DNA of 64,000 nucleotides from Dendrocalamus latiflorus. Lineage: Eukaryota > Streptophyta > Magnoliopsida > Poales > Poaceae. Below, in pieces: positions 1 through 9,929 of this stretch. The stretch lies in assembly GCA_017311315.1 (NCBI GenBank), contig CM029609.1:41417969-41481968 (forward strand), in the 5' to 3' direction. Positions within the stretch are counted from its first letter, which is position 1, and every line of letters starts with the position of its first letter. The notes under the pieces are model-generated. The model was given only the letters and a program-made list of their open reading frames with translations. It ran no database searches and was not told the DNA's origin. A program made the position numbers and the translations under genes.

Positions 1-394
1 AAAAAATGGATTATCCATACAAAAAATTCTGTACCAGCCTACCAGGTGATGAGTGGATTTTTGGGATTGTGTTTATGGCTTATAACTGTGGTTTATTACT
101 TTTGATTTAAACTATAGTGTTCTTTTAGGTTGATAGTTTATGACTAAATCTGTTGTGTTCTATTAGGCTAATGGCTTACGGCTTATTGCTAATTTTAAGA
201 AGTGAAGCGTATGTTTTGGGACATACAGAAGACCATGATAAACCCGTAACGTATGATCAAAGGTAACAAAATGCTAAGAAAGGTTCATAAACATGTATGT
301 CTTTGTAACGTACGAGTTAACAATGACAAACAGACATACATGACCCATTTATTGCGGCTACGAAATGGAATCATATTATCCTACAACAAGATTG
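1..394. other. AT-rich flank, no gene seen
   Basis: No convincing coding sequence is visible. An open stretch near 253-501 on the plus strand is antisense to the transposase tail and has no recognisable domain. The segment may be the distal part of the PIF/Harbinger element that follows, but I could not find a terminal inverted repeat. Confidence 0.4.
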
Positions 395-1490
395 TACGAG
401 ATGATGTCCCAAACGTAATCCATTTATGTATCCTCATTGAGCATCGCCTCTGTTGGCGCCGTCATACCGTCCGGTTCGTCTTAGCTGTAGCCAAGCCCTA
501 GCGCAGGGTCTATAAAATCTGGATTGCCCAACTCTTGGTCAATGATGAAATTGTGTATGGCCATAGTTGTGAAAATTAACTTCTTTTGACGCTCTGCAGG
601 ATATACATCAATGTTATCTAGTATACGCCACTTTGTTTCCGCATCCCGAACGCTCGTTCGGTAACATTGCAGAGCGACGAATGGTGGTAGTTAAATGTCT
701 TCTTAAATCCACGAGGCATTGGACCATTGCCGAAGTCCGACACGTGGTACCGGGTTTTCCTGTATGGGGCTAGGTACCCCCATACGGTTTTGGTAGCCCG
801 AGTCGACCAGGTAGTACTTTCCTGCGTAAACATTGATTCAGTAATACTGCAGATGATGCAACAATTATGCATGGTTAGAGACAGAAGTTTTGCGTGAATG
901 TACCTACAAGAGGGTTTAGGAACACATGTCCGAATCCCGCCAATGTGTCCATGAGGATGCGCATGTCATGCGCTGAGCCTGGGCATATAGTGGTGACCCA
1001 AGTGAACCTCATGTCGAAATTGCATGTGGCTAGCACGTTCTGACTAGTGTACCTGTGGCGGTTTGTGTACTACACCCATAGAGCCTTCAGCACAGCTATA
1101 GGTATGTGAGTGCCATCTATTGCTCCGATTGCCCTTGCAAAGTGCGGGAAAAAGCGGGGCGACAACAAAGATGGGTGTACATTGGTGAAAAGGGGATCAC
1201 GTGGCCTAATGTTGTAATGCTCCAGATCGTACACACAATCGAGAACATCGCTAAACTTGATGCTTACAGTTGACCCTGACCTAGCGAACCGATTGCTCGC
1301 CTGACTATTGCTTTGCGGTCCCACCACTGTCCAAAGGAATATCGCCAAAGCCTCTTGGGAGGAAACCTGAGAGTAGACCACAAGCCATGGTGCTCTACCA
1401 GCCAGTCGTGCAAGTTGTGGAAACAATTCGGCCCCATCCTAAACATCTCACAACAAAGGTTTGGCTGCGATAGCTGCTCGTCCACCCACT
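395..1490 (-). pseudogene. PIF/Harbinger DDE transposase, degenerate
   Basis: Read on the minus strand this is a decayed Harbinger-type transposase, the enzyme that cuts and pastes PIF elements. The N-terminal part (about 1485-1370) reads like the family's 'FRM..CFHNLHDWLVE' region. The frame then shifts into an IEALAIFLWT-like block and the catalytic motif GAIDGTHIPI near 1115, which holds the first Asp. About 1070-900 preserves an NFDMRFT...SAHDMR block with the second Asp. About 860-620 preserves GYLAPYRKTRYH and FNYHHSSLCNVTERAFG, with the catalytic Glu in NVTERAFG. The last recognisable block, around 560-480, resembles the family's 'AIHNFI' tail. At least two frameshifts and several stops break it, so it cannot encode an active protein. 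Its partner ORF1 lies upstream on the same strand. Confidence 0.85.
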
Positions 1491-2430
1491 CTTGACCGGT
1501 CTGGACCGGTTCCCTACGTGGCCTTCGCGATTCCTTCTATGATTGTCTCCTTAGTTGCTTGAGCACCGCCAATTCAATTGGTGATGAAGGCACAATGGTG
1601 CTGTCGGAGTTGGAGCTGCTGTTAGAGTTCAAGCTGTGTGACATGGCGACTACGCGTGACAAAAATAATTAGTTTGCAGACAAATGTAGGTACATAATCA
1701 GAATGCGCTTGTAAACTCACCGGTTGCAGGCTTGCGATGAGAGCTCGAAAGGCCGAGCGACTCAAGTGCTGTAAGGCTTTGTGAGGCAAGGCATTTGTAG
1801 TGCACTCCTGATCGTCGCACCTCAGGGTGGAGCGAGCATCCCACTAACACAAAGATGTAGTGCAATGTCGAAAGTTGTTGACACATTTGTCACATGGCTT
1901 GTAAAGCTGAGCATCCTAGCCTGTCTTGTCATGCGTAGCAGTACGGCCGAGCATCCCGACCTGGCTGATTCATGTGTAGCAGTATCATGCATAGCCAGCT
2001 TTCTTGTCACAACTAGCAGAGCTTCTTGGCAGAGATTCCCACCAAATGCGTAGCCAGCTTTCTCGTGCACAACTAGCAGAGCTTCCTGGCAGAGATTCCC
2101 ACCAATTATCGGTGCCCACACTGAGATATCCAGGGCGTGACAACCAGCATTGCACATTGTGTACAGACAACCAACAATTCTCAATGTTCAAGTTCCACAG
2201 AACAACAATGCGATAGCATGAACAGGACAGCAATAACAAAAAGTCCAAATGGAACGACACACGCCGACGCGATTGAGGACGAACCTAAGATCGGAAATGC
2301 TCACCCGAGAACAACATGGACTACAAGAGACGGACTACTTGAACAGCTCGAATGCCCAAGTGCGGAGCAACCAGTCAGCGTGGAGCGTTAGGTCGATTAT
2401 CACCTTAAACATGTCATAGTTGTGCTTTCT
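1491..2430. other. spacer between PIF ORF1 and transposase
   Basis: No gene is recognised here. Overlapping open stretches on both strands show no domain. The segment lies between the two minus-strand genes of the PIF-like element and contains a two-copy tandem duplication (listed separately). Confidence 0.5.
1987..2105. repeat. two-copy 59-60 bp tandem duplication
   Basis: Two adjacent copies share the order 'tagccagctttct', 'cacaactagcagagctt' and 'tggcagagattcccacca', with few differences. It looks like a local slippage or unequal-crossover duplication inside the PIF-like spacer. Confidence 0.85.
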
Positions 2431-4036
2431 CTACAGCACCATTGTGGCCGTGATCCACACCTCCGAGCCCGCAGGGTAGCCATTCGCGATGACCGTGCTA
2501 AGGAGCTCCTCAAACTCGTTGCACATGCTATCTTTCTTCATAGCCATGCCCACCAATTGAGCCTCGTAGTAGTCGCACACATGCTCCATGCAGTCTGAGA
2601 GGTGGTCGCCCTTAGACCGTTCGCTGGAGTGTGTCCTCAGAGTGTGAACGAGCGGGCTGCTTGCCGGCCCTATGCCTAACGGAGCTGCTTGCCAACAGGT
2701 CTTCGTCTTCATCTGAGATGTCTTGCATAGGCCTTCGTGACCCTGTCAGTGTATCGCGCGTGCTTGTTCATAACGATAGCACCCTCGAATACGTCCGCTA
2801 TTAGGTCCTCGTGTGGCAATGGCGCTTCTTAGAACCGTCGCAGCGAACCGAGGGCCTACAAAATGATGTGCAAGGTGGGGTTAGGATGTGTTGAGTAGAG
2901 CACGATCACACAGCAATAAGGTCGTGTCATTCTTACCAGCTCCTGTTGTGCCCACCACTTATCATGTGCATCGATGCTACCAGTCTTGGGTTGATGCCCA
3001 AACCTGAGGCGTTGTGCTTAAGCGTCGCCATTTTGCATGCAGAGACTTCTAGTTATCCCAATGGTTCTTGAACTGCTTTTAGGTGTAGCACTTTCCTGTG
3101 CGCTGGTTGAACTTTGTCATGAGATTAAGCTTGCCTCGCAGTTCAGGCGCATGGTCTGTCGGTTTCCGATGAGGACCTCCTCACGGCATATCTCAAGGAA
3201 TGCCAAGTGAGCCTGCTCATCCCAAATCTTCGCATCCATCTGAAGTGCAAGCAACAACCAACTATTAATTGTGGTCGAGTGCAACATAAGGGAGAAAAGG
3301 AGCAATACTGCTTGGTTACACACCACTAAAAACTATCAGCACGTATAGGCATTACAAGTGTACAGTACACATTGAGGAGTCAGGCCTATAAGCATATTAC
3401 ACATCGGATTGAATAAGATATTGTATGATCCAGCATTACACAAACACCTACAGTTAAATTCATATGGTCATGAATGAACCTAGTTCGTACGCATTACTAC
3501 AATTTGGGAAGCAACTAAGCAAGAACCTGTCGCATTCCAGGCTGACGAAACATTTGCAGCAACAATAAAACAAAGCAAACAATCCTCACACAGGCTGTCA
3601 AGCTTACCTGAGGACAGGTGCGCAAGGGGTTCATGGAGGTGCTGGGGATGGACTGCAGAAGAGCTTGAATGAAGCCTGGTGAGAAAGCATCTACAAGGGC
3701 TTCAGCAACAGTAGTGGAGGCAGGAAGCGCTTCTTGTAGGGCACGAGCCGTCCTTCGTACCTCGGTGAGCGCAATTTCTGTGGTGCCGGTGTTCGAGGTG
3801 GTGTCCAACAATGACCCGGTTTGTGACCGAGGGATCGAGGCCACGCCTCTGGCCGGCGGCGCTGAGCCCTGCCTGAACAGGGTCGCGAGAGTGTCGCACG
3901 AGTCCTCATCGGCCCCGGCACTACAGGGATTGTTGGCGCCTTCAGGGATAGGGTCGCCAGCGCAGGGGTTGGGGGACAGGGGATGTCGCCAAGGGGTAGG
4001 TGGGCCAGGGATATCAGCGACGGGGAGCCGGGGCAT
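2430..4036 (-). pseudogene. PIF/Harbinger ORF1, Myb/SANT-like DNA-binding protein, degenerate
   Basis: PIF elements carry a second gene encoding a Myb/SANT-like (trihelix) protein that acts with the transposase. Here a leader exon (from 4036 or further upstream) ends at 3608 in a good donor, CAG|GTAAGC. The next exon begins at 3240 after a CTTCAG acceptor and reads MDAKIWDEQAHLAFLEICRE, the typical start of this domain. A frameshift follows, and the continuation (about 3120-2950) reads KFNQRTGKCYT..KQFKNHWDN with stops, then a GLGINPRL-like block. A further open part at 2712-2431 carries the acidic/Ser-rich tail. Multiple stops and shifts show that it is dead. The first exon assignment is the least certain part. 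Confidence 0.7.
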
Positions 4037-4470
4037 GGGGAACTCGCCGACGGGGAGGCAAGATAGGGGGATCTTGCATAGCTAGAGGGGGTAGGGGGAT
4101 CTCGCGGAGGTGGAGACGAGGCAGGGGATCTCATGGAGGGGGAGGCGGGGCAGGGGATCTGGCCGATGGGGAGGCGGGGTAGGGAGATCTGGCTGACAGG
4201 GAGGCAGGACAGGGAGATCTCTGGAGGGGGAGAAGGGGCAGAGAGATCTGGCCGATGGAGAGGCGGGGCAGGGGGATCTCATGGAGGGAAAGGCGGGGCA
4301 GGGAGGTATGGCCGACGTGGAGGCGAGGCAGGGGGATCTCGCGGAGGGGGAGGCAGAGCAAGCGGATCTGGCCGATGGGGAGGCGGGGCAGGGGGATGTC
4401 GTGGAAGGGGGATTGGTAGGGAAGAGCTCGGGGAGGGGGATATCATAGAGGGGAGGGGGAGTTGGCGTGG
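3960..4470 (+). repeat. G-rich minisatellite
   Basis: A tandem array of roughly 26-30 bp units built on GGGGAGGCGGGGCAGGGGGA followed by variants of 'tctggccgat' or 'tctcatgga'. The plus strand carries many runs of four to five G separated by short loops, so it could form G-quadruplexes. Proline/serine-rich open frames on both strands come from the repeat and are not taken as genes. It overlaps the distal first exon assigned to PIF ORF1. Confidence 0.9.
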
Positions 4471-4499
4471 CCATGGGGGGAGCTCGGCGATGGCTACCT

Positions 4500-6053
4500 G
4501 AGGGGGGACCGGGGAGGGAGATGGGTAGACGGGGAAATATCTGTCTTTGTAAGTGCTACCATTTGGGAGGGCTTATGGGTGCGCGTACGGAAGCATAAGC
4601 CTCAGCGCATGCGAACCCAGTCGATGCCATTGGAGAGCTAGCTAGCTAGTTACTTTGTTCTTTTTTAGCTGCGGCGACGACTTGTGACTATGACGGATAA
4701 CTTTTGTATGTATTTTTTAAGACGAAGATGTTTATATGAATGACACACATGATTTTATACTTAAAAATCATTAAAAAAAATCTTCTTATTTATTTTGGTT
4801 TTTAGAGAAATCAAAAGCAAGCCAAAAAATACAAGGCGACTAACTAAATGTGCTGTGCTCATGCACTGTTATTCGATCAGTGTACTTCGATCAAACTGGT
4901 GTTCGTCGTCGTAGTTAAAGACCATGATTTAAAGGGGGTTTATTTGTACCTGAAATTATGGGTACGGTGAGCTGTTAGGTACTTGTAATTATGAATGAGT
5001 GCAACATTGCATAGCGGTTTTTGTTGGTCCATGTTGAGTTGGATCGACGATTGGTCGATTATGCTTCATGCATGATTAACTTGCGCTCGCTAGTTTGGAA
5101 TTAACAGTGCCAGTCGTAAACAAAATTAACTAGCTCCAACAGATTTTAATTAAGGTAGGTAGCTAGGATCGATACACACGCATGTATCTTGTTCAACTGG
5201 AGACATCCAGAAGATCTAAGTTGGGCATTCCTTATGAATACGGATTATGATTTTTAACTATGACTTATCTATATAAATAAAAATAATTGATAAGATTTAA
5301 GGCACTTTCTTGGTTTTAAGTGCAATAAAATCTCACAATAATTCTAAAAGAAAAAATCTTAGAAATTCTTACATTAATAAAAAAGAAGCATATCCATCAC
5401 TTATTTTGATAGGGCTAGATTATAACGGTGTAAATTAATCATATATGTATATTAGAGTAGTATAACAAATAAAATTATATTTCAATCATAAGCGGTAGAA
5501 TTGTATACCAAATACAATTATATTATAATATTTAGCCGCATAATTACATGAGCAAATTTGCTAGTTAGTTTAACAATAGTGACTACGTGGAGAAATCTAA
5601 AACTAAAAAGTCGCTGAGAAAACAGAAAAGACGAGCAGTTGTGTGCATGCGCTACCTACACGGGAATTTTGTCAAGCCGTGTCGAGCTCACTCCCATCGC
5701 GTCAAAACCGGGGACCGGCCCTGGCCACCTGAAGGCTCGCAACACCTAGTCCACCATCAAATCTATTTGGCGGCAAGCTAAATGTCATAGTTGCAGTGCT
5801 AGCTGTTGCAACATTTTTTCTTTGTGTGTGTACTAATTGACGATGGGAATGGCTTGTACAAATCATGATAATGCCATTTAATATCGATATGACAACCGCA
5901 TGCACAGTTAGTACTACCGGCATAGATCTTCAATAACCTCAGCTGAAAACATGCACGTTGTATATAATGGAACTTCTCAACTACTAATCGATGAATGTCG
6001 ATCGTCTAAAAACACTAATGAACGAGTCTAGGAAAAATATACTAGCAATGAAT

Positions 6054-6056
<3 letters not shown>
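4500..6056. other. AT-rich intergenic, no gene seen
   Basis: No supported gene. A stretch at about 4660-4810 resembles segments at 13340-13530 and 15990-16150 ('ttttt..tatgatacacataatttta' type), so it is probably an old MITE fragment. The remainder is AT-rich sequence without clear structure. Confidence 0.5.

Positions 6057-6135
<79 letters not shown>
6057..6135. repeat. (AT)n microsatellite
   Basis: An uninterrupted AT dinucleotide run of about 79 bp. The Ile-Tyr open frame across it is an artefact. Confidence 0.98.
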
Positions 6136-6140
<5 letters not shown>

Positions 6141-6349
6141 GAAAGTTACCAGTCAGTCAGTCCAGCGTCGCGACAAGTTGGCAATAACTGGGAAAGCGAT
6201 TGTCGGCAACGCCCCCCGCCCCCACCCCGGTATGCCACGTGGACAGCATCCGGTGGGCCCGGTGCCATTTTACGGCACGCATATGTTCATACGCAGCAGG
6301 CAGCCTCGTTGTAGCAACCGGGGCTTCCCTTGACAAAGCAAACCAAACA

Positions 6350-6600
6350 TAAGGATGGATTTTTCTGGGATGTAGTTTCGGTTTTAGGGTTATGGTTTTT
6401 TAATTCTGATTGTTTATGAGAGACAGTATAAAGAGAAAAAAAGTTATATATGATTTTAACTCGTACAGCTGTACTCGGTATACCGTGTATTACAATTTAC
6501 CTATAGATCCCATCTTAAAAAGACGTGTCGATGTTTTAACATCGATCTTATGCATAATTTATTTGGATTCGGAGAAACTCTAAAAGACTGAATTCATGAT
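6350..6600. mobile_element. MITE-like fragment, dispersed family
   Basis: This shares a diffuse layout with segments at about 14925, 15508, 52490, 53265 and 55595: a start resembling 'tttcggttttagggttatgg', a middle 'tgattgtttatgagag', then 'tacaatttacctatagatcccatcttaaaaag'. The shared order suggests one old non-autonomous DNA transposon family. Ends and target duplication are not clear in this copy. Confidence 0.45.
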
Positions 6601-6667
6601 CATGTAGAGTAGTGATATGAGGATTTTTTTTATACAAGTTCGGATCTTCTCTTGGAAGAATAATAAC

Positions 6668-7684
6668 CACGGGCGGAGCTATGTGGTTGGGCCCGGTGTC
6701 ACAGGACACCGGGTCCAAAAATTTTTTCTACAGGTATTAATATCTCTATTTCATACGTGAACCCCCTAATTTAAACTTAGTGCATCCGGTATTTTTTTGA
6801 AGCCAAACAAAAGAAATACTAGCAACCTAAATTTTTAGTAGCTAGCAGTAGTCCATGAGGAGTCTTCACTGTCCCGTAACACACGAGGTCACTGTAACAC
6901 CTAGCCCAAGAGAGAGGATCGCAATAGGTCATGGTGTCTATTTGATCAATCCTGAAGCATGTCACTTCGCACAACCCTCTACACCTGTTCATCTTGTAAA
7001 GTCACGCAGAAGATGTGCATCACGCCCGCTACAGCCACACCCAATCAGGCAACAAATATTCACAAGAAAACGTGAGAAATCGATGCCACCGGTGGCCCTC
7101 GTTTGCCATCTGACTACAGTGCCGCTTGGCCCTTGTTTCCAACTTGCCATCTTGAATTGTTGAACATACAAATATCTAATTGACCTTTTCAATTATTTGA
7201 TGATTATTCCATAAATGATAGACTTATTTGTTATGTGGAAAAAATAAGAATTATAGAAAATTACCAATGATATTGTGGTTCATCGCTTTATGAATTTGAA
7301 AGAACACAAATACTAAACAGTAATGTTTTTACTTATATTTGATCATTCTTTTTTTACTTAAAAACTTTTTCTTTTTTATAGGCCAATGAGTTCGGATGAT
7401 GTATTTTACTAATGCTGAACAACTTTTTTGTATGTGATTTCGTACTTAGTTAATTCAGTTTGGTGCAACTAACCAATATTATTATCAGGTTTATTTATTT
7501 TGGTAAGCATTTCGATCGTTACTTCTTTATTATCATATACTGCTATCGGTCATATTGAAGTATTGATGCTAAAAATTACCGGACATATTACTATTAGGCA
7601 TAATATTGATTGAAAATTATATATATTGTTATATATATGATGAAGTGGTGAACCCCGGTTATTTTTGTTCTAGTTCCGCCCCTG
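6668..7684. mobile_element. non-autonomous hAT element with intact TSD
   Basis: A 1,017-bp element bounded by inverted ends CACGGGCGGAGCTA (left) and, reverse-complemented, CAGGGGCGGAACTA (right), matching at 12 of 14 positions. It is flanked by a perfect 8-bp direct repeat ATAATAAC (6660-6667 and 7685-7692). An 8-bp duplication with CAGGGGCGGA-type ends is typical of hAT elements, including the Tip100-like group. No transposase coding sequence is present; the small open frame near the left end has no domain. It must have moved using a transposase supplied in trans. Confidence 0.88.
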
Positions 7685-7692
7685 ATAATAAC

Positions 7693-8055
7693 CATACATC
7701 CTGTGTAGTTATTACTCAGAGAATTGATTACAACTGAGAGAATAATGCGAAATGCCTTGCACTATATCTAGTCTTGAACTTGATCTCCCCTTCCTTTATT
7801 CGACGTCTATCTTTATATAGTTGGCGAAGCAGTGGTTGTTGTCTCGTGCCAAAAGACGACGTAACACTTCGGATGATAACCGTCTAACGGAAATTATTGT
7901 CAGAGAGACGTAAAGACCCGTTTGCCGTGCGATGGTTGTTGTCAGAGAGAGATCATGCACAGTTATTAAGAATAAGCGCACGTTCTAACCATCTTGTCAG
8001 ACAAACTCACGATATAGCAAGTCGTCGTAGACAAGCCAATCGGAGATAGATTGTT
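7693..8055. other. no gene seen
   Basis: AT-rich sequence between the hAT element and the minisatellite. No coding or structural signal was recognised. Confidence 0.4.
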
Positions 8056-8059
8056 GCAG

Positions 8060-8345
8060 AAAGGTTTACGACTACGAGGTGATCGTAGGACAATTTACAA
8101 CCATGTAGTCATAGTAGAGCTTACGACAATGAGGTAGGCGTAGAAAAACTTACGACTATAAAGTCGTATAAAAGCTTACGACTGAGGAGTAGTCGTAGAA
8201 GAACTTATGACTGTAAGGTCGTAGAAAAAACTTACGACTGAGAAATAATCGTAGAAAAACTTATGACTATGTGGTCATAGAAAAACTTACGACTGAGAAG
8301 TAGTCGTAGAAGAACTCATGACTATATGGTCATAGAAAAGTTTAC
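8060..8345. repeat. minisatellite of partly palindromic ~28-bp units
   Basis: Tandem units alternate 'cttacgactgag(a/g)agtagtcgtagaa' with 'cttatgactat(g)tggtcatagaaaa'. Each unit is close to an inverted repeat of GACTA/TAGTC, so the array could form cruciforms or a hairpin-rich transcript. It is the first of several places where a GGTCGTA/TACGACC word is repeated. Confidence 0.85.
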
Positions 8346-8349
8346 GACC

Positions 8350-8885
8350 ACCCTGTAAAACATCTCACTTATCGATAAAGTGTATATTCAAATAATATAA
8401 TGATGTAATAAATTAAGAATTATTATATTTTTGTTAAGATGTACCGTTTAAAAGTTATTTACTGTATCACCAAAGCCAAAAAGGAAAGAAAAGTCTTTGG
8501 ATAACTTGTGCGGCCGCAAGGAGCGAAAGATCTAGGTACATTTTAATGGCACAACGACGGCTTGCTGCCTCCTCGTCAGATTACAAGTTTACAGCCACTA
8601 CGTCTGGCATTGTGTGTTGCTAGATCACCGTCACGCTCGAAAATTACGGAGGTCTTCTTTGCAACACGAGAGTTTTTTTTTTATGGAATTACACGGGAAT
8701 TAAATTGATTTTTTGAGAAATTCGTGTGTTCTGTTAGATCATGACGTTATGCTGAAATTAATCAAATATTCTTCCATGTAGATTCAATATTTTGATGAAA
8801 GTTTCGACGAGAGGGGCCTGGTTTGCAGTTAATTACCTACTACGCCGCACACAGCAACGTTGTCGTAGGATTCATACAACGGTTC
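8350..8885. other. no gene seen
   Basis: Intergenic sequence without a recognisable gene or repeat. Confidence 0.4.
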
Positions 8886-8888
8886 TTA

Positions 8889-9469
8889 GAGCAGGTATAA
8901 TAAGGCTTAGTCAGCAGGCTATAGCAAATATAATATCAACCAAATCTTATGTGGCAGAGAGAGAAAGGAAGAGAGAGAAGGAAGCTGGCTACTTAGAGCA
9001 AGTCCAATAATGATCTTATAGCCAAGCTAGTCAACATTTTTGCTGATGTGGAGGAGAGAAGAGAGGAGAGAGAGGAGAGCTTGGCTCTCATGCAAGCAAC
9101 AAGCTGGGCACGGGAGCCTATGTAGTGGTGGGCTCAGATAATAAATGTATGTGAGGAGGAATAGGAAAGAGAATGTGAGACATGGTACCACATAATAATA
9201 AAAAATCTTTTGTAGACAAATAGAAGATAAATTATTGTATAACTTGGCTCTTATAACTTGGCTTATAGCCAAACACTTGGCTCTATTATTGGACTTGCTC
9301 TAAATTACAGCTAGCTATAGCACGTAAAAATATGCATTTCACTTTCTTACACGTGGGGCCAAATAGTTATTGTAATAGCTACCTTATTGTATGAACTATT
9401 TTTTTGAAGGTTATAGATGAAATGGATAAGTGTTATAGCCACTAGTTGACTATACTATTGTACTTGCTC
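8889..9469. mobile_element. Tourist-like MITE (outer)
   Basis: Inverted ends resemble GAGCA(A/G)GTA(T/C)AATA and are flanked by TTA direct repeats (8886-8888 and 9470-9472). A 3-bp TTA duplication is the signature of Tourist/PIF-Harbinger MITEs. It has been split by the insertion of a second MITE. Confidence 0.78.
8996..9300. mobile_element. MITE (inner), nested
   Basis: A 305-bp element with a long perfect inverted end GAGCAAGTCCAATAAT, flanked by TTA on the left and TAA on the right. It lies inside the outer MITE, whose left and right parts flank it. It has no coding capacity. The flanks are complementary rather than identical, so a TA duplication or one mutation is possible and the superfamily is less certain than for the outer copy. 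Confidence 0.82.
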
Positions 9470-9472
9470 TTA

Positions 9473-9929
9473 ATACGCATACACACTGTACTTCTCGAAA
9501 TTAATCAATATCCTTCCATGTAATGCTGAATCCTTGTGACATGTACAACTCTTAATTGAGAAATGAAGCCGCAATAACAAATATCATGGCGCCGCTCGAA
9601 TTGGATGCTGTTAGTTGTGCCCAACTTTTGGGGAAAAGTTATCTTATCGGTTGGATGGGTCACAGGAGGAGCCATCGTACCTACCGATGCTAAAACTAGA
9701 CAGGAATTCAAGACATCGCCCAACTGCAGCTCTGCAACGGCTGCACAGGGACAAAACCCTTTCTTTCTTTACCACGACAGGGCGCCGCCATACGCATAGA
9801 GTTTAGTAGATATACATCAAGCTACGTACCAGAACTGTGGTCACTAATATTAACTAAGTAGAACTGGCATCATTAAATTTTTTGTCGGAAGCATGTACTT
9901 CCATAGTAGTATTGCATATGTTAAGTTGT
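9473..9929. other. no gene seen
   Basis: Overlapping short open frames at 9505-9806 on both strands carry no recognisable domain. I do not support a gene here. Confidence 0.4.

Noticed and set aside
3515..4134. Overlapping Pro/Ser-rich frames on both strands as independent genes
   Set aside because: The part beyond about 3960 is the G-rich minisatellite; only the stretch ending in a splice donor at 3608 was kept, as a tentative PIF ORF1 exon.
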